Below, one piece after another: positions 6,975-14,273 of a stretch of DNA of 36,489 bases. Source of the DNA: a virus; IMG/VR virus record IMGVR_UViG_3300021185_001537, positions 1-36,489 of that record; one strand, written 5' to 3'. The position numbers and the translations under genes were made by a program. The notes below the pieces were generated by a model that had not been told where the DNA came from, did no database searches, and saw only the letters and a program-made list of their open reading frames with translations. Position 1 is the stretch's first letter. Every line of letters starts with the position of its first letter.

Positions 6975-6982
6975 TATTTATT
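6975..6982 (-). promoter_or_regulatory. Late promoter box AATAAATA, minus strand
   Basis: Reads AATAAATA-CATGC-ATG on the minus strand, so the gap to the start codon is 5 nt. It overlaps the 3' end of the Nudix gene. There is no Shine-Dalgarno for the downstream gene. Confidence 0.55.
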
Positions 6983-7427
6983 TAGAATGTATGGATAGTA
7001 GTGTTAGTAGTTTATCACTGCCTTTATTACGACCTAATGTGCTTCTTGCACCATCATGTAATGGTTTAGGCCATTGCCCAATGTTGACCCAGGCGTACCC
7101 GGCACTCTCGTCATTAAGGGTTGGAATAAATTCATTATTTACTATTGCTACAAAACTATAGTACATAAAGTTTTTATTTTTACTTTGAAAAGTATCTATT
7201 GGATTTAATTTAGATATGTCTGGAAAGAAGCCAAGTTCTTCTGCAAGTTCTCTTTGAATACATTCGTATGGTGTTTCGGTACCTTCCATAAGTCCACCCC
7301 AAAATCCCCATGTATTCTTTTGTTTTTTATCTGAGTTTCTTAATTGAAATAAGCACCTACCTGTGTCTCTTGCTAAGAATAAAACACCTGCGGCACTTAT
7401 GCCTTTGTGTTTCTTTAAGTTAGTCAT
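6978..7427 (-). CDS. Nudix hydrolase
   Basis: A 149-residue protein with a complete Nudix box at residues 45-67: G-x5-E (GLMEGTE), x7, then REL-A-EE-L-GF. Nudix enzymes cleave nucleoside diphosphates linked to another moiety, such as damaged dNTPs, NAD, ADP-ribose or mRNA caps; the substrate is not evident. T4-like phages commonly carry one (NudE in T4). I start at ATG 7427 (MTNLKKHKGISAAGVLF) because the longer frame from 7523 would overlap gp15 by 73 nt, and because a degenerate late box GATAAATT (7435-7442) lies 7 nt upstream of it. There is no Shine-Dalgarno, consistent with the leaderless pattern elsewhere. It sits downstream of gp15. Confidence 0.85.
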   Translation of the reverse strand: MTNLKKHKGISAAGVLFLARDTGRCLFQLRNSDKKQKNTWGFWGGLMEGTETPYECIQRELAEELGFFPDISKLNPIDTFQSKNKNFMYYSFVAIVNNEFIPTLNDESAGYAWVNIGQWPKPLHDGARSTLGRNKGSDKLLTLLSIHSK

Positions 7428-7450
7428 TGGATTTAATTTATCAATGATAC

Positions 7451-8833
7451 TTAAATGTTTATTCTCCAAAATCCTGGGTTGTACACCCCTTCGTAACTGC
7501 TTGTCCATTGTTGGTCTGCCCATTTATATTGTTTGTTTGTGTAACTATTTAAGACGTATTGAACAGTACCGTCGGAAGTACTGGCATCAAATACTATACT
7601 CCAAATGCTACCATTGTACTCTATGATGTCATTAGCACTTGCTGATATACCCCAATTATCTCCTTGGATTTCTGTAGTAAGTAAATATCTTTGTCCAGTG
7701 GTTGAAGCATCTAACGTGCCATCACCTGGATAGTTTACACTGGCATCTACTATTCTTGTAATATTGCTAAAGGTATTGCTTGGCAATGTGTCAGTATCTA
7801 ATGTAAAAATAAGTTTACCTGGATCAGTATCATTCCTTGCAATTATACCAGTAATTAAATTATCTGTTGAATCTACGTCATTAGATAAATTTAATTGTAG
7901 TGTACTACCAACTGTTAAAGGTATATCATCTATTTGTTGAGCACCTGCTGTTCCTGTTGAACCTTGGGGCGAAATAACTTCTAATAAGTCATTCCAATTT
8001 GCTTTTACTGTAACGTCTTTATATAATGTTGCTTCTGTGCCTACAACTTCAACATTGTAATTGTTTGGTGATACAGTATGTAATTCAAACTCTTCGTCTA
8101 TGCTTCTAAAAAAGTCGTATACGTCTGCATCGTACCCTACATCATCTAAATTATCAATGTTGAATACATTAGTAACGATTGTATTGATAATTTTTTGCCT
8201 TTTAACTTTTGCTGGAGGACTTATCCATATTGGTAAAGTGAATGTAAGTGTAGCAACATCAATTGTTTCATCAACACCTGCCGGTATACTTCTATTACTC
8301 CATTGTAAATCTGTAAGTTCTACTTCAAATAAACTAGTCCAATCAATTGGATTAGAAGTATGTTGTAATACAACAGATGGATTAAACAATATAAGAATTT
8401 GTTCAAGTACTTGCATTTTTTGATCTGTGTTACCGGTCCATATATCAACATTCATAGTTAAGTTATATGGTACTGGCATGTATCTATCAGTGCTATATAA
8501 ATTTCCTTGGCCTGACTCGTATTGTCCTGCGGTAGCATCATAATTTCTTTCTGCTACTTGCAGTTTGTCAACTAACATTGGATCTTGTGTTCTATCTCTT
8601 GCTATTAGTAAACTTTGAATATTACATGCTATGAATGGTGTACTGTTCACCATATTCTCACTACCTTTCTTTAGTATGTGAGCAACCATTCTACTCATGT
8701 CTGCATATCTAACTGGTATTCTATTATAGTAAGTAGCACCGTTTCTTTTACCTTCGCTGACTTTCATGCCAGAGAATATTCTCATGAACTGAGCCAAGTA
8801 CCTTCTTAATTGTGCGTCATACCAGTAATCCAT
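7451..8833 (-). CDS. 15: Tail sheath stabiliser / tail terminator, gp15-like
   Basis: A 460-residue protein starting MDYWYDAQLRRYLAQFMRIF. The first about 220 residues follow the gp15 family of T4-like phages: YYNRIPVRYADMSRMVAHIL, ACNIQSLLIARDRTQDP, VPYNLTMNVDIWTGNTDQKMQVLEQILILFNP, then PIWISPPAKVKRQKII. gp15 caps the tail at the sheath end and joins it to the neck. T4 gp15 is 272 residues, so this one has about 200 extra C-terminal residues of beta-rich sequence (TLYKDVTVKANWNDLL, then TEIQGDNWGISASANDIIEY), which look like an added surface domain. Its ATG follows the gp14 stop by 2 nt, so the two are an operon on the minus strand. Confidence 0.75.
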   Translation of the reverse strand: MDYWYDAQLRRYLAQFMRIFSGMKVSEGKRNGATYYNRIPVRYADMSRMVAHILKKGSENMVNSTPFIACNIQSLLIARDRTQDPMLVDKLQVAERNYDATAGQYESGQGNLYSTDRYMPVPYNLTMNVDIWTGNTDQKMQVLEQILILFNPSVVLQHTSNPIDWTSLFEVELTDLQWSNRSIPAGVDETIDVATLTFTLPIWISPPAKVKRQKIINTIVTNVFNIDNLDDVGYDADVYDFFRSIDEEFELHTVSPNNYNVEVVGTEATLYKDVTVKANWNDLLEVISPQGSTGTAGAQQIDDIPLTVGSTLQLNLSNDVDSTDNLITGIIARNDTDPGKLIFTLDTDTLPSNTFSNITRIVDASVNYPGDGTLDASTTGQRYLLTTEIQGDNWGISASANDIIEYNGSIWSIVFDASTSDGTVQYVLNSYTNKQYKWADQQWTSSYEGVYNPGFWRINI

Positions 8834-8835
8834 AT

Positions 8836-9867
8836 TTAATCTGCCTTCGGTTTAACTGCTTTACTGAGATTTGTTTTCTCACCACCAGTAGTACCGTCTG
8901 TGTTTGTTCTAGTTGCATCATTATTGACAAATGATGTAAGTAATTTATTAGCCGCCGACCAAGCCTTCTTGTTGTCGTCTGTAATTTTCATCCAAGTACT
9001 TCCTGATTTTTTAAATAATCTATGTGGACTAAAGTCCGTTCTTAAGAAATAATCATTGTTGTTTGCATCAACTGGAAACGAACTACCACTACCCACAATG
9101 CTTACACCATTTGGTGGAGTACCATCTCCAGGAAAATACACTCCTGGTTTATTATCTGGATCTTCAGGATCACTGTAAAGATGACCACCGTCAAAGTATC
9201 CAGGTGCATAAGGCATATCCTCATTTGCAATTTCAACTACTTTATCTGATATTGCTAGTTCAGTACTGTATGTACTTAATATATTTCTTAAATCGTCTGA
9301 TTGATCACCTGTGCCAAGAATATCTCTGTATTCTGGACTATCAGTAATGTTAGTTAGTTTAACTTTCCATAAGTGAGGCCACCATCTTGCATCATATCCT
9401 TCTGCTGGTCTACCTGAATCACTTACTACAAAGTATCTATTTACTGCATCACCGCCACCTAATAATAAATCATCTCTTAGATGTGGCAACTCAATAACAT
9501 CACCTGCCATCAAACGTCTGCCAAGCAAACTTGCACATGTATTCATGTGGAAGGTCATTGATAGTGAATCGTTATTCACAAACAAACCAAACTGTGTTAA
9601 GTCAAAGTCAGGATCATTTACAGTATATGAACCTCTTAGTTCATAAATGTTTTCATCATATTTTCTATCTCTGTTCTCTAAAAATAGAACATCTTGAATA
9701 TATAATTCATCACTGCCGACACTATCACTAGTGTCATCTTGGTAAGTGCCTATGTATTTGTGTACATACACACCAGTACCACCAGCATTTACATGCTCTG
9801 CAACAATACTGTCAATGAAATCATAATCATTGGTTTTGTTTTTGTTCCATAAACTTAATCTTGGCAT
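8836..9867 (-). CDS. 14: Neck protein gp14-like
   Basis: A 343-residue protein beginning MPRLSLWNKNKTNDYDFIDS, a start shared by gp14 neck proteins of T4-like cyanophages. It is followed by GGTGVYVHKYIGTYQ, IQDVLFLENRDRKYDENIYELRGSY, then FGLFVNNDSLSMTFHMN, and WWPHLWKVKLTNITDSPEY. gp14 joins gp13 at the head-tail connector and gates DNA exit. T4 gp14 is 256 residues; the extra length lies in a Gly/Pro/Asp-rich C-terminal half ending in a Lys-rich tail. GATAAATA is 7 nt upstream of the ATG, giving a very short or absent leader. Here gp14 and gp15 are divergent from gp13 and about 6 kb away from it, which is not the T4 arrangement. Confidence 0.75.
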   Translation of the reverse strand: MPRLSLWNKNKTNDYDFIDSIVAEHVNAGGTGVYVHKYIGTYQDDTSDSVGSDELYIQDVLFLENRDRKYDENIYELRGSYTVNDPDFDLTQFGLFVNNDSLSMTFHMNTCASLLGRRLMAGDVIELPHLRDDLLLGGGDAVNRYFVVSDSGRPAEGYDARWWPHLWKVKLTNITDSPEYRDILGTGDQSDDLRNILSTYSTELAISDKVVEIANEDMPYAPGYFDGGHLYSDPEDPDNKPGVYFPGDGTPPNGVSIVGSGSSFPVDANNNDYFLRTDFSPHRLFKKSGSTWMKITDDNKKAWSAANKLLTSFVNNDATRTNTDGTTGGEKTNLSKAVKPKAD

Positions 9868-9874
9868 AATGTAC

Positions 9875-9882
9875 TATTTATC
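9875..9882 (-). promoter_or_regulatory. Late promoter box GATAAATA, minus strand
   Basis: GATAAATA-GTACATT-ATG on the minus strand, 7 nt from the gp14 start codon. It lies back to back with the plus-strand tRNA promoter at 9898-9926. Confidence 0.65.
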
Positions 9883-9897
9883 ACTTATTGAAAAGAC

Positions 9898-9926
9898 TTG
9901 ACAAGTTACTCGATAACTAGTATAAT
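9898..9926 (+). promoter_or_regulatory. Sigma70-type promoter of the tRNA cluster
   Basis: TTGACA (9898-9903), 17 nt, TATAAT (9921-9926). The predicted start is near 9933, just before the tRNA-Ser 5' end at 9936. Both hexamers are consensus, suggesting host-polymerase expression from early infection. Confidence 0.85.
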
Positions 9927-9935
9927 GCATTCATA

Positions 9936-10025
9936 GGAAAGGTGGCTGAGCGGCTTAAAGCACTTCCCTGCTAAGGAAGAGTACGGGTAACTGTACCGAG
10001 AGTTCGAATCTCTCCCTTTCCGCCA
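9936..10025 (+). tRNA. tRNA-Ser (GCU)
   Basis: A 90-nt class II tRNA with a long variable arm. The acceptor GGAAAGG pairs with CCTTTCC, the discriminator is G and CCA is encoded. The anticodon stem CTTCC/GGAAG encloses loop CTGCTAA, anticodon GCT, reading AGC/AGU. The T-arm is GAGAGTTCGAATCTCTC. It is the first gene after the 9898 promoter. Confidence 0.95.
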
Positions 10026-10077
10026 AATGAGTCAACAGCACTTGGACTCTCAAAATAGTGCATTAGTGTTGATAACC

Positions 10078-10152
10078 GGTCCGGTAGTTAAACGGTTATA
10101 ATTCCGCCCTGTCACGGCGGTGTTCGGGGTTCGATTCCCCGTCGGACCGCCA
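10078..10152 (+). tRNA. tRNA-Asp (GUC)
   Basis: A 75-nt tRNA. Acceptor GGTCCG pairs with CGGACC, CCA is encoded, and the anticodon stem CCGCC/GGCGG has loop CTGTCAC, anticodon GTC. The T-arm is CGGGGTTCGATTCCCCG. The 52-nt spacer before it contains a GCACT...AGTGC inverted repeat that may help processing. Confidence 0.95.
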
Positions 10153-10156
10153 GTTT

Positions 10157-10233
10157 AGGCGATTAGCTCAGTTGGCTAGAGCACCTCGTTTACACCGAGG
10201 GGGTCGGCGGTTCGAATCCGTCATCGCCTACCA
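10157..10233 (+). tRNA. tRNA-Val (UAC)
   Basis: A 77-nt tRNA. Acceptor AGGCGAT pairs with ATCGCCT, discriminator A, CCA encoded. The anticodon stem CCTCG/CGAGG has loop TTTACAC, anticodon TAC. It lies only 4 nt after tRNA-Asp, so they are processed from one transcript. Confidence 0.95.
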
Positions 10234-10243
10234 GAGTTTAATT

Positions 10244-10492
10244 ATGCATTTACCTTACGCAAAATTTCGTTTACCAACTGGAGGAGCCGGCCTTCCTGCT
10301 TCTATGCATAAAAATAAAATAGCAAAAAGTGTTAGAGAATGGGCAGAACCTAAGGATATTGAAGTAGAATTTGAAACAGAAGGCTATACATTAAACGTTA
10401 GGTTTGAATCAAAAGACGATTTAATGATGTTCAAACTGTCCTACAATACCGAAACGGCACCATTTTGTTCATATGAAATCTTTTACTACTAA
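10244..10492 (+). CDS. Small protein between tRNAs, unknown
   Basis: An 82-residue protein starting at ATG 10244 (MHLPYAKFRLPTGGAGLPAS); the frame is open further upstream, but that would run through tRNA-Val. It is a mixed alpha/beta sequence (VEFETEGYTLNVRFESKDDLMMFKLSYN, then FCSYEIFYY) with no signal or membrane helix and no recognised domain. It is probably co-transcribed with the tRNAs from 9898. Its stop overlaps an AATAAATA box at 10491. Confidence 0.6.
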   Translation: MHLPYAKFRLPTGGAGLPASMHKNKIAKSVREWAEPKDIEVEFETEGYTLNVRFESKDDLMMFKLSYNTETAPFCSYEIFYY

Positions 10493-10498
10493 TAAATA
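10491..10498 (+). promoter_or_regulatory. Possible late promoter box AATAAATA before tRNA-Gly
   Basis: Matches NATAAATA and lies 9 nt before the 5' end of tRNA-Gly. The A/T-rich match could be chance because it overlaps a TAA stop, but it could give the downstream tRNAs and the Lys-rich protein a second, late promoter. Confidence 0.35.
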
Positions 10499-10507
10499 TA
10501 CAACGAT

Positions 10508-10582
10508 GCGAGTGTCGTATAACGGTTATTACAAGACGTTGCCAACGTTTAGATGACGGTTCGATTCCGTCCACCCGCTCCA
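10508..10582 (+). tRNA. tRNA-Gly (GCC)
   Basis: A 75-nt tRNA. Acceptor GCGAGTG pairs with CACCCGC with one A-C mismatch at position 4-69, then T and encoded CCA. The anticodon stem AGACG/CGTTT encloses loop TTGCCAA, anticodon GCC. The T-arm is GACGGTTCGATTCCGTC. The acceptor mismatch and the G-T pair in the anticodon stem make it slightly degenerate. Confidence 0.9.
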
Positions 10583-10613
10583 AAACGATACAAAGTATCA
10601 GGAAAAGATTAAA

Positions 10614-10844
10614 ATGGTAAAAACAAAAACAACCAAGAAAGCAGTTGCAAAAAAAGTAACTAAAAAAGCACCAGCAAATAAGTTTTGGTTCGAAGACGTT
10701 GGTGACAACGTAATGAGAAATGCAGAACAAATTAGTGCAAACATTCAAAAGAATGCAGAAGAAATAAGTGCAAACATTAGGGCAAATGCTGATAGAATTG
10801 GTGACAATATGAAAGCATACCTAAATAGAAATTTAAGTAAGTAA
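10614..10844 (+). CDS. Lys-rich protein with 11-residue repeats
   Basis: A 76-residue protein. Residues 1-22 are a basic, Lys/Ala/Thr tail (KTKTTKKAVAKKVTKKAP) resembling histone H1 or HU-tail sequences. Residues 36-68 hold three 11-residue repeats (NAEQISANIQK, NAEEISANIRA, NADRIGDNMKA), each a three-turn amphipathic helix, as in lipid-binding or coiled-coil proteins. It could be a nucleic-acid- or membrane-associated accessory protein, and I cannot choose between these. It sits between tRNA-Gly and tRNA-Ala, probably in the same transcript, with GGAAAAG as a weak Shine-Dalgarno. Confidence 0.65.
   Translation: MVKTKTTKKAVAKKVTKKAPANKFWFEDVGDNVMRNAEQISANIQKNAEEISANIRANADRIGDNMKAYLNRNLSK
10719..10817 (+). 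repeat. Three in-frame 33-bp repeats
   Basis: Units at 10719-10751, 10752-10784 and 10785-10817 encode the 11-residue repeats. The first two are close in sequence (AATGCAGAA...AGTGCAAACATT) and the third is more diverged. Confidence 0.75.
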
Positions 10845-10851
10845 ATTCAAA

Positions 10852-10927
10852 GGGGGTATAGCTCAGTTGGGAGAGCGACTGGTTTGCAACCAGTAGGTCG
10901 TAGGTTCGATCCCTATTACCTCCACCA
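10852..10927 (+). tRNA. tRNA-Ala (UGC)
   Basis: A 76-nt tRNA. Acceptor GGGGGTA pairs with TACCTCC (one G-T), discriminator A, CCA encoded. The anticodon stem ACTGG/CCAGT has loop TTTGCAA, anticodon TGC. It is the last of the five tRNAs. Confidence 0.95.
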
Positions 10928-10932
10928 GATGT

Positions 10933-11184
10933 ATGAGTGATGATTTAGAAGATAAAATTACTAGTGCTATTTTGCAACTACTTTTAGAAGCAAACAAGCA
11001 AGGTAAAGCAATTTTAAGTTACGAAGAAATTGTAACAGCACTCGGTATGGATGACGCAAGTCTACTTACCGAGTTTGAACAGAATGCTTCAGTAACATTA
11101 AATACTGCTCTTCTAGATCAAATCTCAGACAATCCTGATTTAGCACAATCGATAATAGAATCAATGGGAGCAACTAAACATTGA
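10933..11184 (+). CDS. Small acidic protein, unknown
   Basis: An 83-residue helical acidic protein (MSDDLEDKITSAILQLLLEANKQGKAILSYEEIVTALGMDDASLL) beginning 6 nt after tRNA-Ala. The segment SYEEIVTALGMDDASL has a helix-turn-helix look but is too short to call. Its stop overlaps the TTG start of the ferredoxin reductase gene (TTGA), so the two are probably translationally coupled. Confidence 0.6.
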   Translation: MSDDLEDKITSAILQLLLEANKQGKAILSYEEIVTALGMDDASLLTEFEQNASVTLNTALLDQISDNPDLAQSIIESMGATKH

Positions 11185-11903
11185 ACACCGAAACAGTTAC
11201 CTGGGTCCATCATTGGACAGACAAAACTTTTAGTTTTAAAACCACTCGCAGTAAAAGTTTTCGTTTTATAAACGGAGAATTTGCCATGATTGGATTGCCT
11301 GCAGAAGAAGACGGCAGACCATTGCTTAGAGCATACAGTATTGCTAGTGCAAATTATGATGACAACTTAGAGTTTTTAAGTATTAAAGTACCAGACGGAC
11401 CTCTTACAAGCCGTTTACAGCATTTAAAAGTTGGAGATGAAGTAGTATGTATGCCTAAAACAACAGGCACTTTGACTATTGATAATCTAACGCCAGCAGA
11501 TAATTTATATTTGTTAGCAACTGGAACAGGACTTGCTCCATTTATGAGTATTATCAGAGATCCAGCAACATATGAAAAGTTTAAAAGTGTCATACTCTGT
11601 CATACTACAAGAACACACGAAGAACATGCATATAGTAATGTAATAAAGGAAATTGCAACACACTTTCCTTTGAAATATTATGACACATGCACACAAGAAG
11701 AGTATGCAAGAAAAGGACGTATTTGGGAACACATTTATAATATAACCGATAACGGTTTTAATAAAGACACAGACAGAATTATGGTTTGTGGAGGCCCAGA
11801 CATGAATTATCAAGCAAGAGAATACTTTGAAGAATTAAAATTTGCAGAAGGCAATCTTGGTGAAGCCGGAGATTTTGTTTTAGAACGTGCATTTGTAGAC
11901 TGA
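11181..11903 (+). CDS. fpr: Ferredoxin/flavodoxin-NADP+ reductase (Fpr type)
   Basis: A 240-residue flavoenzyme that moves electrons between NADPH and ferredoxin or flavodoxin. The FAD motif RAYS is at residues 50-53, the NADP loop GTGLAP at 116-121, CGGP near 212, and the C-terminus is the family type VLERAFVD. Length is close to bacterial Fpr (about 250). The start is TTG 11181, overlapping the previous stop, with GGGAG about 10 nt upstream; no ATG lies early enough to include the N-terminal beta barrel. It lies 11 nt before a radical SAM gene. Since Fpr and flavodoxin reduce radical SAM clusters in bacteria, a functional link is plausible. Confidence 0.85.
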   Translation: MNTETVTWVHHWTDKTFSFKTTRSKSFRFINGEFAMIGLPAEEDGRPLLRAYSIASANYDDNLEFLSIKVPDGPLTSRLQHLKVGDEVVCMPKTTGTLTIDNLTPADNLYLLATGTGLAPFMSIIRDPATYEKFKSVILCHTTRTHEEHAYSNVIKEIATHFPLKYYDTCTQEEYARKGRIWEHIYNITDNGFNKDTDRIMVCGGPDMNYQAREYFEELKFAEGNLGEAGDFVLERAFVD

Positions 11904-11909
11904 TAAATA
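11902..11909 (+). promoter_or_regulatory. T4-type late promoter box GATAAATA (leaderless geometry)
   Basis: GATAAATA, then 5 nt (ATACG), then ATG 11915. The box overlaps the stop of the reductase gene. No Shine-Dalgarno is present. Confidence 0.65.
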
Positions 11910-11914
11910 ATACG

Positions 11915-13741
11915 ATGCAAAGTAGAGAAAATCATTATAAGTTTGACCATTCTTTATATAAAGAACACCATCATCAGAAGGATTTAATCAATCCTTTTAA
12001 AAATTTTCCTATACAGCATACTCCTGTAAATTTTTTATTGTTTGCTGATTCCCCACAATGGGGTACTACCTTCACATCTATGATGGAAAGAGAGGCATGG
12101 AAGACCGGCGATTTAGATCCTATTCAATACTCATCAAGTAGGTACATGGGTGCATATAAGGTGGCACATGAGGCTAGACAGCATGGATTTAGTGTACAAG
12201 TAGTAGACTTTCACAGTTATTTAGATAGAAAAACACTAAAACAGATTATAAAAAAATTTGTTGGTAATGAGACATTACTAATTGGTGTTAGTAACACGTT
12301 TAGAAACTTTCCTTTATTAAATTATAAATCATCTATTTGTAATTTTGATCCATTTGAGGATTATACACAAGAAGAGTTTGACGAATGGCATCAATATCAA
12401 AATTATAATAGATTTTTTAGCCTAGGCGGTCCAACAGATAGAGATATTAAACAATTAGTACAAAAAATAAATCCTAAGATTAAATTTATAATGGGTGGTG
12501 CTAATACAAGTCCTAATCAAGAAAAGGTTGAAGGCGAAGAACTTATAGATTATATAAATTTAGGATTTGGTGATGTAACGGTCCCTGAATTATTACTACA
12601 ATTAAAAGAAGATAGTGTAGATGCTACACATTATCCTACTAATAGCAGTGAAATTTTTACATTGATGGATGCAAAAAGTCGCTTGGATATAGAAAACTCT
12701 ACTATGACATGGCAACCAGAAGATCATGTGATTGATGGAGAGTTATTACCGTTAGAAGTTGCACGTGGTTGTATTTTTAAATGTAAATTTTGTAGTTTTG
12801 CACTTAACGGTAAGCAAAAAAACGAGTCATTGCGTAGTATATATTGCATAGAAAAAGAAATCCTAGACAATTATGAGAAATATGGTGTAACTGATTATTG
12901 GTTGACAGATGATACATTTAACGATGACCATGATAAAGTTATTGCATGGTATGAAATGAGTCAACGACTACCTTTTAAATTAAAATGGAGTGCATTTATT
13001 AGATGGGATTTAGTTTTTGCTAATAGAAAACATGATATACCACAGGCCAAACTTTTAGCAGACAGTGGTGCTACATTATTACATATAGGTATAGAATCAA
13101 CTAACCATGAAAGTGCAAAAGATGTTGGTAAGGGGTGGGATCCAATGCAACAATTTGAGTTTTTGAAGGAAATGAAACAAACTTATATGAAAGATGTACA
13201 TTTTTTAAGTGGATTTATTGCAGGTCTACCGAGTGACACACCTAAAACATTAAAGGATATGTCAAACTACTTATCTTCAAAACAAGATGTTCTTGTAACT
13301 GCTTTAATGAGTCCCTTATTCATTAGAAAAATTGGAGATAATACAGACCACTTTACAGAATTAAGCGAAAGTGATTTTAGTAAGAACTGGAAAGAGTGGG
13401 GGTACGAACCAACTACTATAGATATGAGAGGACAACCTATTCCAGAAGACTTCATTGAAATGACTCAGAGTGTTCTTCTTTGGAAAAACAAATCTGGTCT
13501 AACAATGTATGATGCTTGGAAGTTCACACAAAAATATGAATCAAGAATGGTATCTTTAGGAAAGCATAAGGTTGGTGCTTTGTTTTATGCACACGGTTTG
13601 CCATATAAAGATTCTAGATTACATGCAAAACAAACAGATTATAATTTACAAAATCAAAATATTTGGAATTTTAAAGAGTATGCAAAAATAAATCAGTATT
13701 TTTACAAACTCTTTACCTTTAATCAACCACACTACAAGTAA
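11915..13741 (+). CDS. Radical SAM protein (paralogue 1)
   Basis: A 608-residue radical SAM enzyme. The cluster motif CxxxCxxC is at C286, C290 and C293 (RGCIFKCKFCSF). Upstream lies a Rossmann-like region (about 45-245: MGAYKVAHEARQHGFSVQVVDF, LLIGVSNTFRN, KFIMGGANTSPN, INLGFGDVTVPELL), arranged like the B12-binding domain of cobalamin-dependent radical SAM enzymes, but without a clear DxHxxG cobalamin motif. After the cluster come WLTDDTFNDDHDKV, HIGIESTNHESAKDVGKG and GFIAGLPSD, typical of the radical SAM barrel. It has a full-length paralogue at 24776. The substrate is unknown; methylation, methylthiolation or carbon-carbon chemistry are possible. It lies between an Fpr reductase and a FabZ-like gene. 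Confidence 0.85.
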   Translation: MQSRENHYKFDHSLYKEHHHQKDLINPFKNFPIQHTPVNFLLFADSPQWGTTFTSMMEREAWKTGDLDPIQYSSSRYMGAYKVAHEARQHGFSVQVVDFHSYLDRKTLKQIIKKFVGNETLLIGVSNTFRNFPLLNYKSSICNFDPFEDYTQEEFDEWHQYQNYNRFFSLGGPTDRDIKQLVQKINPKIKFIMGGANTSPNQEKVEGEELIDYINLGFGDVTVPELLLQLKEDSVDATHYPTNSSEIFTLMDAKSRLDIENSTMTWQPEDHVIDGELLPLEVARGCIFKCKFCSFALNGKQKNESLRSIYCIEKEILDNYEKYGVTDYWLTDDTFNDDHDKVIAWYEMSQRLPFKLKWSAFIRWDLVFANRKHDIPQAKLLADSGATLLHIGIESTNHESAKDVGKGWDPMQQFEFLKEMKQTYMKDVHFLSGFIAGLPSDTPKTLKDMSNYLSSKQDVLVTALMSPLFIRKIGDNTDHFTELSESDFSKNWKEWGYEPTTIDMRGQPIPEDFIEMTQSVLLWKNKSGLTMYDAWKFTQKYESRMVSLGKHKVGALFYAHGLPYKDSRLHAKQTDYNLQNQNIWNFKEYAKINQYFYKLFTFNQPHYK

Positions 13742-13746
13742 ATTAA

Positions 13747-13754
13747 GTTAAATA
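13747..13754 (+). promoter_or_regulatory. Degenerate late promoter box GTTAAATA
   Basis: One mismatch from GATAAATA, with the same 5-nt gap (TCAGC) to ATG 13760 seen at other late genes. There is no Shine-Dalgarno for that gene. Confidence 0.4.
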
Positions 13755-13759
13755 TCAGC

Positions 13760-14182
13760 ATGGAACTACCACATCAAGAACCAATTAAACTGTTAGGCAA
13801 CGTACAATACTTTGATTCAGAAACTATTGAGTCAGAGTATGTCATTCGTGAAGACCATCCAGTACTAGAAGGTCACTTCCCCCACATTAAAATATGGCCA
13901 GGAGTATATCTCATTGAAGGCATGAATCAGTGTGCTGGTCAACATGCTCTTAAAATGGCTATGGAAGATGTAGGCAAAGTAAATCATGAGGATTATGTTA
14001 CCTTTGTTACCACAGTTGATAAATGCAAATTCAGAACACCTGTATTCCCAGGTGACACAATTAGATATAGTGCAAAATTGCTTAAAAAGAAAGCAAACCA
14101 TGTTATATACGAGTGTATTGTAACAAAAAACACAGTAAAATGTGCATCAGCCACTATAGGCCTTACCGCAAAGCAACTTTAG
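13760..14182 (+). CDS. FabZ-like 3-hydroxyacyl-ACP dehydratase (hot-dog fold)
   Basis: A 140-residue hot-dog protein of the FabZ/FabA type. The active-site block GHFPHIKIWPGVYLIEGMNQ carries the catalytic His39 and Glu53 in the FabZ pattern HFP-x5-PG-x4-E-x2-Q. Later comes VDKCKFRTPVFPGDTIRYSAKL, matching the FabZ K-x-RxPVxPGD segment. Length agrees with FabZ (about 150). FabZ dehydrates 3-hydroxyacyl-ACP in fatty-acid elongation. A single FabZ-like gene in a phage could alter host lipids or act on a specialised acyl chain, perhaps with the radical SAM protein and reductase upstream. This pathway link rests on gene order only. Confidence 0.8.
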   Translation: MELPHQEPIKLLGNVQYFDSETIESEYVIREDHPVLEGHFPHIKIWPGVYLIEGMNQCAGQHALKMAMEDVGKVNHEDYVTFVTTVDKCKFRTPVFPGDTIRYSAKLLKKKANHVIYECIVTKNTVKCASATIGLTAKQL

Positions 14183-14218
14183 ACCCAAAAACAACCGTTT
14201 GACGTTCAAAATTAGCCG

Positions 14219-14247
14219 TTGACATTAGATTTTTTATATGTTACTAT
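14219..14247 (+). promoter_or_regulatory. Sigma70-type promoter
   Basis: TTGACA (14219-14224), 17 nt, TACTAT (14242-14247), in a 91-nt intergenic gap before ATG 14274, which has GGAGA as Shine-Dalgarno. A second TTGACG lies at 14199 without a good -10. Confidence 0.6.
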
Positions 14248-14273
14248 AACTACAAATTATCACGGAGACAAAA

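Noticed and set aside
9936-10927. tRNA cluster as a phage attachment site or integrated element
   Set aside because: No integrase or repeated attachment-like core was seen, and the surrounding genes are those of a lytic T4-like phage.
11915-12240. DFHSYL in radical SAM paralogue 1 as a cobalamin-ligand DxHxxG motif
   Set aside because: The Gly is replaced by Leu, it is absent from the paralogue, and the position does not match the usual motif, so cobalamin binding is not claimed.
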